Below, in pieces: positions 7,911 to 16,631 of a stretch of 64,000 bases of DNA. The stretch is from positions 1-64,000 of the forward strand of contig CAWFRG010000016.1 of NCBI GenBank assembly GCA_963818205.1, in the 5' to 3' direction. Source of the stretch: CAVVYV01 sp963818205 (GTDB lineage Bacteria > Actinomycetota > Thermoleophilia > Solirubrobacterales > 70-9). The translations under genes were made by a program, and so were the position numbers. Position 1 is the first letter of the stretch. Every line of letters starts with the position of its first letter. The notes under the pieces are model-generated. The model was not told where the DNA came from, made no database searches, and saw only the letters and a list, made by a program, of their open reading frames with translations.

Positions 7911-9937
7911 CTACGAGCTCGCCGTGACTTTTTCTTTCTCGCCGGGCTCGGCCTCCGGCAGCGGGACGCCGGCGACCTCGTAGGCCTCCGGTTGGTCGAG
8001 AGTCTCGCGCTCCAGCAGTGCCCCGGCGAGCGCTTCGAGCCGCTCGCGCTCGCCCTCGAGGAGCTGGATCGTGTCGCGCTCGGCGTCGTCCACGATTCTC
8101 CGAACCTCCTGGTCGACGAGCTCCTGGGTCGGCTCGGAAACGGGCACCGAGCCGGGTAGCAGCGCGCCGTCCTGGCGTCCGTCTGCGACGGCGACCGGGC
8201 CGATTGCGTCGCTCATCCCCCAGCGGCCGACCATGCCGCGCGCGGTCTGGGTGAGGTTCTGGATGTCCGACTCCGCGCCCGTGGTGACGTCGTTGAAGAC
8301 GACCTTCTCCGCGGCGCGGCCGCCGAGCGCGACCTTGATCCTCGCGAGGAGGTCGTCGCGGGCATAGTTGTAACGGTCGCTCTCCGGAGTGGCGAGCGTG
8401 ACGCCCAACGCCTGGCCGCGCGGGATGATCGAGATCTTCCGGACCGGGTCGGCGCCGGGGGTGAGCATGCCCACCAGGGCGTGGCCGGATTCGTGGTAGG
8501 CGGTGCGTTTGCGATCCGCGTCTGTCATCACCACCTGGCGCTCGGCGCCGAGGATGATCTTCTCGATCGCGTCCGTGAGGTCCCGCTGCTCCACCGCCTT
8601 GTGATCGCGGCGAGCGGCGAACAGAGCCGCCTCGTTGACGAGCAGAGCGATGTCGGCGCCGGTCGAGCCCGGAATTGACGCCGCGATCCTTTCCAGGTCG
8701 ACGTCGGGCGCCAGCGGCACCGATCGCGTATGGATCTTGAGGATCTCGACGCGGCCCTTGCGGTCGGGCGGGTTGACGGCGATCCGCCGGTCGAAGCGTC
8801 CCGGGCGCAGGAGCGCGGGATCGAGGACCTCGGGGCGGTTCGTGGCGCCGAGGACGATCACGTTCGTGTCGGCCTCGAAGCCGTCCATCTCGGTGAGGAT
8901 CTGATTGAGCGTCTGCTCGCGCTCGTCGTGGCCGCCGCTGATCCCGCCGACGTTGCCCGACCGCGAGCGCCCGATCGCGTCCAGCTCGTCGATGAAGACG
9001 ATCGCCGGCGCCGCCTCCTTCGCCTGCTTGAACAGGTCGCGCACGCGCGAGGCGCCCACGCCGACGATCGCCTCGACGAACTCCGAGGCCGACAAGCGAG
9101 AAGAAGGCGGCGTGCGCCTCTCCCGCCACCGCGCGGGCAAGCAGGGTCTTCCCGGTCCCGGGCGGCCCGTAGAGGAGCACGCCGCGCGGGACCCGCGCCC
9201 CGAGCTTCGTGTAGCGCTGCGGGTTCTTCAGGAAGTCCACCACCTCGACCAGCTCGTCCTCGGCCTCGTCGATCCCGGCCACGTCGTCGAACGTGACCCG
9301 CTCCTGCTCGCCAGCCGTGAACCGGCGCGCGGTCGCGCGGCCGAAGCCACCGAGAATGCCGCCCGCTCCCGCCCCCATCTGGCGGCGCGCGAGCCAGACG
9401 AAGAAGGCGACCAGCAGGATCGTCGGGAGGAAGCCGAGCAGGAGCGTCCCCAAGAGCGAGCGGCCGGTGTCCGGCGCCTTGGCGTTGATGACGACGTTCC
9501 CCTGGTCGAGCAGCTGGGTGACCTGAGCGGGATCGATGAACGCGGGGACCTCGGTCTCGAATTTCGTGTTCACCGTTACGGGTTTGTCATCGCCAGGCGG
9601 GTCGTAGGTCGCCTCGTTCTTCAGCTCTCCCTCGATCGAGTCCTCCTGCGAGCTGATCTCCTGGACGTTCCCGGCCTTGACCTGGTCGGCGAAGAACGGC
9701 TGGTAGGGCACCCGCGGGCGGTCCTCGGGGCTGCCGGTGACGACCGAGATCACGATGTTCACCACCAGCAGCCCGAGCAGGAACGCGATGAACGTCCTGC
9801 TGCGCGGGATCATCGGCGGCTTGGACTCGGGCTGGGCGCCGCGTCCGTCTGGCGCCGGATCCACGCGCCAGCCCGAAGGCTCCGCCTTCCGCGGCGAGGG
9901 TGTTCTCAGCGGGCGGGTCGGAGGCCAGGTCGCTCAC
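7911..9937 (-). pseudogene. ftsH: ATP-dependent zinc metalloprotease FtsH, two frameshifts
   Basis: Membrane-anchored AAA+ protease that degrades misfolded membrane and regulatory proteins. On the minus strand, in order: a first membrane span (FIAFLLGLLVVNIVISVVTG), an extracytoplasmic domain, a second span (LLGFLPTILLVAFFVWLARR), Walker A GPPGTGKT, Walker B IVFIDELDAIG, the second region of homology (ATNRPEVLDPALLRPGRFDR) and the zinc site HESGH. The frame breaks near 9095, where removing one T from CTTG restores FFSLSASEFVEAIVGVGASR. It probably breaks again near 9866, because GTG 9937 has an excellent GGAGGAG eight bases upstream and opens a plausible N-terminus in another frame. Such an important gene is unlikely to be truly broken. 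Confidence 0.9.
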
Positions 9938-10070
9938 TGTACTCCTCCGCCGCCCGACCGCTCAGCCGGTCATTGACAGACAGTCAGGGAGGTCGAAGCG
10001 GCGCTCCTCCACATCGCCCCCGGAAGCGAGGCGGGCCCCCGGTTCGAATCCGTGAGCATCGTCACACATA

Positions 10071-10105
10071 GTCACTACGGTAATGATCATCCCTGCTATA
10101 GTGAC
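10071..10105. promoter_or_regulatory. Inverted-repeat operator and -10 box before the DHA2 pump
   Basis: GTCACTA (10071-10077) and TAGTGAC (10099-10105) form a perfect 7-base dyad around an ATGATCAT palindrome (10083-10090). The right arm overlaps TGCTATAGT, an extended -10 box (TATAGT at 10097-10102). A bound repressor here would block the promoter. No regulator gene is adjacent. Confidence 0.5.
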
Positions 10106-10112
10106 GATCCTC

Positions 10113-11615
10113 GTGGAACTGAGCGATTCCAGAGTAGAGCAAGAGGCCGCCGATCGCAATCGCTGGATCGCCCTCTACGTCCTTTGCGTCGGGATGCTGA
10201 TGATCGTCCTCGACGCGACGATCGTCAACGTCGCCCTCCCCTCGATCCAGGGCGACCTGGGCTTCTCCCAGTCGAGCCTCGCCTGGGTCGTCAACGGCTA
10301 CCTGATCGCCTTCGGCGGGCTGCTGCTGCTCTCCGGGCGGCTCGGCGACCTGATCGGCCGCCGGCGGATCTTCCTGATCGGGCTGACGATCTTCACCGCG
10401 GCCTCGCTCGCCTGCGGGCTAGCCCAGAGCCAGGAGGTCCTCGTCGTTTCCCGGTTCATCCAGGGCGCCGGCGGAGCGATGACCTCGGCAGTGATCCTCG
10501 GAATCATCGTGACGATGTTCCCGGAGCCCCGCGAGCAGGCGCGGGCGATCGGCGTATACAGCTTCGTCGCCTCCGCCGGAGGATCGATCGGCCTGCTCGC
10601 CGGCGGGGCGCTCACCGACGCGATCAACTGGCATTGGATCTTCTTCGTCAACCTCCCGATCGCCGCCGCCACCGGGCTGCTCGCGCTCCGCCTGCTCGAG
10701 AACGACAAGGGCATCGGTCTGGGGAAGGGCGCGGACGTCCTCGGCGCCGGCCTCCTGGTCTCGGGACTGATGCTCGGTGTGTACGCGATCGTCGAGGCCG
10801 CCAATTACGGCTGGGCCTCGGCCCAGACCCTCGGCTTCGGGGCGACCTCGATACTGCTGCTGGCCGGATTCGTCGTTCGTGAAGCGACCGCGGAGACCCC
10901 CCTGATCCCGCTCCGGATCTTCCGCGATCGCAACCTCTCGGGTTCAAACGTGATCCAGGCGTTGATGGTCGCCGGGATGTTCGGCATGTTCTTCCTCGGT
11001 GCCCTCTACCTCCAACAGGTGCTCGGCTACAGCGCGATCGAGGTCGGCCTGGCCTTCCTGCCGGTGACCCTGCTCATCGGCGCCCTCTCGCTCGGCTTTT
11101 CGGCGCGGCTCAACCTCCGCTTCGGCGCCCGCGCGACCCTCCTCCCAGGCCTCGTCCTGATCGCTAGCGGGCTGGCCATGTTCGCCCGGGCGCCCGTCGA
11201 CGCCAACTACCTGGTCGACATCCTCCCGTCGATGGTGCTGCTGGGCGCCGGCGCCGGCCTCTCCTTCCCCTCGCTGATGACCCTGGCGATGTCGGGGGCC
11301 ACCGAGAGCGACTCGGGGCTTGCCTCCGGGCTCGTCAACACGACCCTCCAGGTCGGCGGCGCCCTCGGCCTCGCGGTTCTGGCCACCCTCTCGACCGAGC
11401 GGACGAGCGGACTCCTCGGCGACGGCGAGGCGACCGCGTCGGCGCTCACCAGCGGCTACCACCTCGCCTTCATCATCGCCGCCGGTCTCGTTGTCGCCGC
11501 GATCGCCGTCGCCCTGACGGTGCTCGAGCCGGTGCCCGAGCTCGAGGAGGGCGAGCTCGCCGAGCTTGAGCAGATCGAGCCCGAGCCCGCCGCATTCAGC
11601 TCCGAAGCGGCTTAG
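10113..11615 (+). CDS. MFS multidrug efflux transporter, DHA2 family
   Basis: An intact exporter of 500 residues (14-helix drug:H+ antiporter). Helix 1 with LDATIVNVALPSIQGDL (motif D1), motif A GRLGDLIGRRRIFLIG between helices 2 and 3, RFIQGAGGAMTSA, and motif C-like GVYSFVASAGGSIGLLAGG are all present, with the second half ending in an acidic tail rich in Glu. GTG 10113 is chosen because it lies about 11 bases after a TATAGT box, giving a leaderless message; ATG 10083 and GTG 10101 are in frame but upstream of or inside the promoter. It resembles the broken pump at 2101-3762. Confidence 0.9.
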   Translation: MELSDSRVEQEAADRNRWIALYVLCVGMLMIVLDATIVNVALPSIQGDLGFSQSSLAWVVNGYLIAFGGLLLLSGRLGDLIGRRRIFLIGLTIFTAASLACGLAQSQEVLVVSRFIQGAGGAMTSAVILGIIVTMFPEPREQARAIGVYSFVASAGGSIGLLAGGALTDAINWHWIFFVNLPIAAATGLLALRLLENDKGIGLGKGADVLGAGLLVSGLMLGVYAIVEAANYGWASAQTLGFGATSILLLAGFVVREATAETPLIPLRIFRDRNLSGSNVIQALMVAGMFGMFFLGALYLQQVLGYSAIEVGLAFLPVTLLIGALSLGFSARLNLRFGARATLLPGLVLIASGLAMFARAPVDANYLVDILPSMVLLGAGAGLSFPSLMTLAMSGATESDSGLASGLVNTTLQVGGALGLAVLATLSTERTSGLLGDGEATASALTSGYHLAFIIAAGLVVAAIAVALTVLEPVPELEEGELAELEQIEPEPAAFSSEAA

Positions 11616-11908
11616 GGCCTCTTCGCTCAGAATCTGGCGGGTGAGCAGGTCCCCGAGGAGCTGCGCGCGGTCCACGACGACTACGCGCACGTCTTCATCC
11701 TCCAGGACACCTACCTGAGCGCATTGGTGCGGCGCTCGAGGAGCGGCAGTTCAACGAGCTGCCCGACGTCCAGGAGCAGCAGCGCGAGGCGATCATCGCC
11801 TGGCGCACCCGCCTGCAGGTTGTCGCGGACTCGCTCGGCGCCCAGCTGCCCGCCGACCTTCGGGTAGCGGGGAGGGGCGAGATCGTGCCCTCACCGCGTG
11901 GGGATTGA
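11616..11908 (+). pseudogene. Start-less C-terminal ORF of unknown family, one frameshift
   Basis: Directly after the TAG of the pump gene, and in the same frame, a coding-like sequence runs LFAQNLAGEQVPEELRAVHD, then AHVFILQDTYLSALV. It shifts frame near 11735 and continues ALEERQFNELPDVQEQQREA, then IAWRTRLQVVADSLGAQLP, to a TGA at 11906. It is helical and charged with no recognised domain. No start codon exists between the pump stop and this segment. It looks like the 3' part of a lost gene; read-through from the pump is less likely. Confidence 0.4.
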
Positions 11909-11985
11909 GAGTGATCGAGCCCACAGGGCCGAGGCGACCGCTCTCCTAATCTTTGAAGGTGATCGGCCGATACACCGATCGCACC

Positions 11986-12441
11986 ATGTCAGAGTCGTCG
12001 CCACCCATCGAGCTCGAGGAGCCGGGAGCCGCCGGAATTCCCGATCAGCCGCTGGAGCTGATCCTGGCGCGCAACCTGATCTCGATCATTTCCCTGGCGG
12101 CGCTGCTGGTCGATTCCGATCAGCGGATCGTCTTCTACAACGACGCCGCGGCGGAGATCGTCGGCAGCCCGTTCGAGGAGATCGGGACGCTCCCTCAGGA
12201 AGAATGGAACGCCCGCTACGGCCCCTTCGACGATGAGGGCGCCCCGGTGCCCCCCGACGAGCTCCCGCTCTCGATCGCCGTCCGCGAGGGGCGCCCGGCT
12301 TATGCGCGGCTTCACATCCGCGGCGAGCGGGGGCCGCTCGAGGTTGAGACCGGCGCGCTGCCGCTGGTCGGCCCCGCCGGCTACCACGGGGCGATCGTGA
12401 TCTTCTGGGTTATCGGCGACGACGGAGCGGGCGCGGGCTGA
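11986..12441 (+). CDS. Small PAS-domain protein
   Basis: A 151-residue protein that is essentially one PAS domain: RNLISIISLAALLVDSDQRI, then VFYNDAAAEIVGSPFEEIG, then a beta-sheet end. There is no output domain. PAS domains bind small ligands or cofactors and mediate protein contacts. The ATG at 11986 overlaps no ribosome site; an in-frame TTG exists at 11953. A GATCGG/CCGATC dyad (11961-11966 and 11975-11980) sits just before the start. Its stop overlaps the metallo-hydrolase start (ATGA-type junction at 12441), so the two are translationally coupled and the PAS protein may sense for, or bind to, that enzyme. Confidence 0.8.
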   Translation: MSESSPPIELEEPGAAGIPDQPLELILARNLISIISLAALLVDSDQRIVFYNDAAAEIVGSPFEEIGTLPQEEWNARYGPFDDEGAPVPPDELPLSIAVREGRPAYARLHIRGERGPLEVETGALPLVGPAGYHGAIVIFWVIGDDGAGAG

Positions 12442-13286
12442 TGCGGATCAAGCTCTGGGGCGTCCGGGGCTCGGTCCCGGTCCCGGGCGAGCAGTGGGAG
12501 GGCTTCGGCGGCAACACCTCCTGCGTCCAGGTGACCACCGACGACGGCAGCGAGTTCATCCTCGACGCCGGCACCGGGATCAGGGAGCTCGGCCAGGCGC
12601 TGGCGGGCGGCTGCAAGCGGATCCACCTGTTGCTGACCCACCTTCATCTCGACCACATTCAGGGGTTGACGTTCTTCGCCCCCCTCTTCGACCCCGAGGT
12701 CGAGGTCACGGTCTGGGGCCCTCCCTCCGCCGGCAGGTCGCTGCGCAAGCGGCTGGCGCGTTACATCTCGAACCCTCTCTCGCCGATCGAGATCGGCGAG
12801 CTCCCCGCCAAGGTCAGCTTCGAGGACGTGCCGGGCGCGCGCTGGAGCATCGATGGAATCGAGATCGGCGCCGAGCTCATCTCCCATCGCGGCGTCACCC
12901 TCGGCTACCGGCTGAGCGAGAACGGTGCCAGCCTCGCCTACCTGCCGGATCACGAGCCCGGCTTGGGACAGTCACTGGCGACCTCCAACCCTCGCTGGAT
13001 CTCGGGGCGGACTCTCGCCAGGGACGCCTCCGTCCTCCTCCACGACGGCCAGTACACCGACGCGGAATACCCGGCGCGGCGGGGCTGGGGCCACTCAGCC
13101 CTCTCCGACACGCTCACCTACGCCCAGCGCAGCGAGGCCGAGCGCCTGTTGCTCTTTCACCACGACCCCGACCACGACGACGCCCGCCTCGAGACGCTCG
13201 AAGGCGAGGCCGTCGAGCGCTGGTCTGGCCTCGACGGCCAGGGCGCCGTGGCGATGGCCCGCGAGGGCGAGACGATTCAGCTCTAA
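12441..13286 (+). CDS. Metallo-beta-lactamase-fold hydrolase
   Basis: A 281-residue MBL-fold protein. The metal motif THLHLDHIQG (H-x-H-x-D-H) follows ILDAGTGIRELG. Later ligands are LISHRG, LAYLPDHEPG, LLHDGQYTDAEY and LLLFHHDPDHDD. The opening MRIKLWGVRGSVPVPG and the conserved GGNTSCVQV are typical of a phosphodiesterase-like MBL group often found with signalling modules. It is coupled to the PAS gene by a one-base overlap. Hydrolysis of a cyclic nucleotide or phosphodiester is a reasonable guess, not shown. Confidence 0.88.
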   Translation: MRIKLWGVRGSVPVPGEQWEGFGGNTSCVQVTTDDGSEFILDAGTGIRELGQALAGGCKRIHLLLTHLHLDHIQGLTFFAPLFDPEVEVTVWGPPSAGRSLRKRLARYISNPLSPIEIGELPAKVSFEDVPGARWSIDGIEIGAELISHRGVTLGYRLSENGASLAYLPDHEPGLGQSLATSNPRWISGRTLARDASVLLHDGQYTDAEYPARRGWGHSALSDTLTYAQRSEAERLLLFHHDPDHDDARLETLEGEAVERWSGLDGQGAVAMAREGETIQL

Positions 13287-14141
13287 CTAGGAGTCGGCCT
13301 TCGGGTGGGGGAACTGGGTGCCGACGAAGCGGTCCCACATCCGGTCGCTCATCACCCCGTGCATCCCGAGCAGCATGTACGCGGAGGCGGCGACCTTGTA
13401 GCGGGGGCTGGGGCGGCGCGCCGAGAGCGCCCGCTCGATCTTCTTTGCAACCGCCTCCGGCCCGGCGCCGAGTCGCGCCATCGGCCCGTCATATGCTCCG
13501 GCGGTGGCCGCGGCGACGGCGGTGTTGAACTCGGTGTAGGGGGCGCTGTCGTCGGTGTCGGCCATGCTGCCGACCGCGGCCTCGCCGAAGCTGGTCACGA
13601 TCAGGCCCGGCTCGATGATCACCACCTCCACCCCGAAGCCGGCGACTTCAAATCGGAGGGCGTCCGAGAGCGCCTCGACAGCGTGCTTTGCGGCGTGGTA
13701 GACCCCGCCGCCGGGGAAGACCAGCTTCCCGCCCATCGAGCTCAGGTTGACGATCCGACCCGAGCCGGCTCGGCGCATCCCCGGCAGCACCAGCTGGCAC
13801 ATCCGCATCAGCCCGAAGACGTTGGTCTCGAACTGGCGGCGGACACTGTCCATCGGGATCGTCTCGATCGCCCCGCTCTGGCTGTAGCCGGCGTTGTTGA
13901 CCAAGCTCCCGATCGGGCCGTCGCGCTCGACCTCCTCGACCGCATTGCGCATCGAGCCCTCGTCGGTGACGTCGAGGGCGAGGGTCTTCGCGCCGCGCTT
14001 CGCCAGGTCCTCGATCGCCTCCGGGCTGCGCGCGGTCGCGTAGACGTTCCAGCCCCCATCCACCAGGTGCTCGGCGGTCGCCCTGCCGATCCCGCTCGAG
14101 CAGCCCGTGATCAGCGCCGGCCGTGACTTCTCGATCCCCAT
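13287..14141 (-). CDS. Short-chain dehydrogenase/reductase (SDR)
   Basis: A 284-residue classical SDR. The NAD(P) motif is TGCSSGIG near the N-terminus, NNAGYSQSG follows mid-chain, and the catalytic set is Ser (LSSMGG) with Tyr and Lys in YHAAK. The Arg in ATARSPEAI after strand 2 favours NADP(H). ATG 14141 is preceded by AAAGGAGC. The frame stays open far upstream, through repeat copy A, but that region is 5' leader and the promoter shared with the divergent alcohol dehydrogenase. The substrate is unknown. Confidence 0.9.
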   Translation of the reverse strand: MGIEKSRPALITGCSSGIGRATAEHLVDGGWNVYATARSPEAIEDLAKRGAKTLALDVTDEGSMRNAVEEVERDGPIGSLVNNAGYSQSGAIETIPMDSVRRQFETNVFGLMRMCQLVLPGMRRAGSGRIVNLSSMGGKLVFPGGGVYHAAKHAVEALSDALRFEVAGFGVEVVIIEPGLIVTSFGEAAVGSMADTDDSAPYTEFNTAVAAATAGAYDGPMARLGAGPEAVAKKIERALSARRPSPRYKVAASAYMLLGMHGVMSDRMWDRFVGTQFPHPKADS

Positions 14142-14157
14142 GCTCGTGCTCCTTTGG

Positions 14158-14193
14158 TGCGAGGGGGCTCCGTAAGGAGCCACCCGTTTCATG
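14158..14193 (-). repeat. Dispersed hairpin repeat, copy A
   Basis: On the minus strand it reads CATGAAACGGGTGGCTCC, then TTAC, then GGAGCCCCCTCGCA. The stem is GGCTCC/GGAGCC with loop TTAC. It lies in the short divergent promoter region between the SDR and alcohol dehydrogenase genes. Related copies are at 38393, 49518 and 53754; relative to them the first stem pair is G-C instead of C-G or T-A. Confidence 0.75.
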
Positions 14194-14222
14194 TTGGGCG
14201 ATCCTCTCATAGGCTCCATCCC

Positions 14223-15257
14223 GTGAGAGCGATCACTTTCCAGGCTCCGGGCGAGGTGCGGGTGGACGAGGTCGCTGACCCCGAGCTGCTCGCATCCGAC
14301 GACGCGATCGTCCGGGTCGAGGCGAGCGGCATCTGCGGCTCCGACCTCCACATCTACCACGGCCGGGTCCAGATCGAGCCCGGCTTCGTGATCGGCCACG
14401 AGTACGTCGGCGAGGTGGTCGCCGCCGGCGACGAAGTGAGCAGGGTGGCGGTTGGGGACCGGGTGCTCGGCACCTACGGCACCGCCTGCGGCGAGTGCTT
14501 CTTCTGCAAGCGCGGTGAGTTCCACAAGTGCGACGAGGCGCGCGTCTTCGGGCACGGGAAGACCCTGGGCTCCCTCCAGGGGGCCCAGGCCGAGCTGGTC
14601 CTCGTCCCGCACGCGAACCTCACCCTCCGGCGGGTCCCCGAGGGACTCTCGGACGACGTCGCCCTCTTCGCCGGCGACGTGATGGGGACCGGCTTCCACG
14701 CGATCGACTCCCGGCCGCTCGCCGAGGGCGAGAGCGCGGCGATCCTCGGCCTCGGTCCGGTCGGCCTCTGCGCGGTTCAGGCCGCCCGGGTGGCCGGGGC
14801 GTCGGAGGTGATCGCGATCGACACGGTCGAGGAGCGGCTGGAAATGGCGGAGTCCTTCGGCGCCACCGCGGTCCACCTCACCGAGGGCGATCCCAGGGGA
14901 GAGGTGAAGAAGCTGACCGAGGGGCGGGGGGTGGACCTGGCGGTCGACGCCGTCGGCCACCCCGATGCCCTCGACCTGGCACTCCGCTTGGCCCGGAAGG
15001 CGGGCACGGTCTCGGCCACCGGCGTCTACGCCGAGCGCACCGAGGTCCACATGGGGGTGCTCTGGATCAAGGCGCTCACCCTCCACAGTGGCCACGCCAA
15101 CGTGATCAAGCACCTCGACCGGGTCCTGGAGCTGGTCTCCTCGGGGGAGCTCGACCCGGCACCCCTGGTCACCCACCACATGAAGCTCGATGAGGCGCCC
15201 GAGGCCTACCGGGTGTACGACCAGCGCGAGGCCCTGAAGATCGTCCTCACTCCGTAG
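14223..15257 (+). CDS. Zinc-dependent alcohol dehydrogenase (MDR superfamily)
   Basis: A 344-residue medium-chain dehydrogenase. Catalytic zinc ligands are Cys in GICGSDLH and His-Glu in GHEYVG; the structural zinc loop is ACGECFFCKRGEFHKC with four Cys. The cofactor motif GLGPVGLCAVQAA is followed by an acidic Asp in VIAIDT, favouring NAD+. GTG 14223 gives the normal family N-terminus (MRAITFQAPGEV); the frame is open upstream but that part does not match. It is divergent from the SDR gene, so the two may handle related alcohol/carbonyl substrates. Confidence 0.9.
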   Translation: MRAITFQAPGEVRVDEVADPELLASDDAIVRVEASGICGSDLHIYHGRVQIEPGFVIGHEYVGEVVAAGDEVSRVAVGDRVLGTYGTACGECFFCKRGEFHKCDEARVFGHGKTLGSLQGAQAELVLVPHANLTLRRVPEGLSDDVALFAGDVMGTGFHAIDSRPLAEGESAAILGLGPVGLCAVQAARVAGASEVIAIDTVEERLEMAESFGATAVHLTEGDPRGEVKKLTEGRGVDLAVDAVGHPDALDLALRLARKAGTVSATGVYAERTEVHMGVLWIKALTLHSGHANVIKHLDRVLELVSSGELDPAPLVTHHMKLDEAPEAYRVYDQREALKIVLTP

Positions 15258-15286
15258 CCGAGGGACTCGAGTGAGAGGCTTGGGGC

Positions 15287-15814
15287 ATGAGCGAGAGCCT
15301 CTCGGGCAGGCTGCTGGTCGCCTCGCCGAGCATGCCCGACTACTTCAGCCGCACCGTGGTCGTGGTGGTCGAGCACAACCCCGACGGCGCCTTCGGCCTC
15401 GTTCTCAACCGGCCCTCGGAGGCGAGCGTGGGCGAGGCGGCGCCCGAGCTCGCCGAGCTGATCGGCGGCGAGCACATTCTGCACATCGGTGGCCCGGTGC
15501 AGCCAAATGCGGTGACCGCGATCGGCGAGCACGCCGACCCCGGCGAGGCGACCAAGATCGTCGCCGGGGCGACGATCGGGATGGTCGACCTCGACGCGCC
15601 GCCGGAGCTCGCCCGCCTCCGGGTGTTCGCCGGCTACGCGGGTTGGGGCCCCGAGCAGCTCGACGGCGAGATCGATGCCGAGGCCTGGATCGTCACCGAC
15701 GCCCACCCCGACGATCCATTTGCCGAGGGCGACCTCTGGGCCATCGTCCTCGGCCGGATGGGCGGCGAGTACGCCCTGCTGGCTCGGATGCCGCCCGATC
15801 CCTCGGTCAATTAG
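15287..15814 (+). CDS. YqgE/AlgH family protein
   Basis: A 175-residue protein of the UPF0301 (YqgE/AlgH) family: GRLLVASPSMPDYFSRTVV at the start, GAFGLVLNRPSEASVGE, then VRVF-type core RLRVFAGYAGWGPEQLDGEI and a C-terminal DDPFAEGDLW. The fold is known but the biochemical role is not. ATG 15287 is 29 bases after the alcohol dehydrogenase stop, so it is likely in that transcript. Confidence 0.93.
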   Translation: MSESLSGRLLVASPSMPDYFSRTVVVVVEHNPDGAFGLVLNRPSEASVGEAAPELAELIGGEHILHIGGPVQPNAVTAIGEHADPGEATKIVAGATIGMVDLDAPPELARLRVFAGYAGWGPEQLDGEIDAEAWIVTDAHPDDPFAEGDLWAIVLGRMGGEYALLARMPPDPSVN

Positions 15815-15820
15815 AACGCG

Positions 15821-16474
15821 CTAGTTGCCGGAGACCCCGCGCGTCCGCTTGAGCAGGGCGATCACTTCCTGATCGGTGGTCTGCGAGAAATCCTCGTACC
15901 AGACCCCAACCCCGCCGAATCCCGACGGCGCCAGCACGGTGATCACCTCGTCGGCCTCCTGCCGAAGGGTCTCGATCGTCTCGGGCGGAGCCACCGGCAC
16001 GGCGACGATCACCCGCTCGGGATCGCTCTGGCGGACGGCGCGGACAGCAGCGACCATCGTCGACCCCGTCGCCAGCCCGTCGTCGACGAGGATCACCTTG
16101 CGGTCGGTGAGATCCGGTGGCGGGCGATTACCGCGGTAGGCGCGCTCACGTCGCTCCAGCTCGCGCCTTTCCCTCGCGTCCACCGCCTCGATCCACTCGC
16201 GAGGTATCTCCAGCGAGGAGACCAGCTGCTGGTTGAGAATCCGGGTGCCGCCGGTCGCGATCGCCCCCATCGCCAGCTCATCGTGTCCGGGGACGCCCAG
16301 CTTGCGAACCAGGAAGACATCGAGTGGAGCCTTCAGCTCTCGGGCCACCTCGAAGCCGACCGGGACGCCGCCGCGGGGGAGCGCCAATACCACCACGTCC
16401 TCCTCCCCGGCGTAGCGATTTAGGCGCTCCGCCAGCAGCCTTCCAGCCGCTCGCCGATCCGCGAACCGCTCCAT
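15821..16474 (-). CDS. Phosphoribosyltransferase-domain protein
   Basis: A 217-residue type I phosphoribosyltransferase fold. The PRPP motif is VILVDDGLATGST and the early segment VVVLALPRGGVPVGFEVA is characteristic of the group found in archaeal and bacterial stand-alone PRTases of unknown substrate. ATG 16474 starts MERFADRRAAGRLLAERL, the usual N-terminus; the upstream open frame runs through the tRNA gene and is not coding. It is convergent with the YqgE gene, with 6 bases between the stops. Confidence 0.85.
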   Translation of the reverse strand: MERFADRRAAGRLLAERLNRYAGEEDVVVLALPRGGVPVGFEVARELKAPLDVFLVRKLGVPGHDELAMGAIATGGTRILNQQLVSSLEIPREWIEAVDARERRELERRERAYRGNRPPPDLTDRKVILVDDGLATGSTMVAAVRAVRQSDPERVIVAVPVAPPETIETLRQEADEVITVLAPSGFGGVGVWYEDFSQTTDQEVIALLKRTRGVSGN

Positions 16475-16533
16475 CGCGAGCGCCACACAAACCGCTTGCC
16501 CGGCTGAGGGGAGATCAAACTCGGGAGCGGAGA

Positions 16534-16605
16534 TGGGCGCGGCTGGTTTCGAACCAGCGACCTCTCGCGTGTGAAGCGAGCGCTCTCCCACTGAGCTACG
16601 CGCCC
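16534..16605 (-). tRNA. tRNA-Val (anticodon CAC)
   Basis: A full cloverleaf on the minus strand, 72 bases: 7-base acceptor stem GGGCGCG/CGCGCCC, D arm GCTC...GAGC, anticodon stem CTCGC/GCGAG with loop TTCACAC (anticodon CAC, codon GUG), and T arm GCTGG-TTCGAAA-CCAGC. The discriminator is A and the CCA end is not encoded. Confidence 0.96.
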
Positions 16606-16631
16606 GGGAGGGTGATGATAGGCCCGTCGGC

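Noticed and set aside
10040..10055. GGTTCGAATCC, a tRNA T-loop-like string upstream of the DHA2 pump
   Set aside because: No acceptor, D or anticodon arms can be folded around it on either strand; chance match.
14142..15179. Upstream extension of the SDR frame on the minus strand (over 300 codons)
   Set aside because: It is antisense to the alcohol dehydrogenase gene and has no homology; the true SDR start at 14141 has a good ribosome site.
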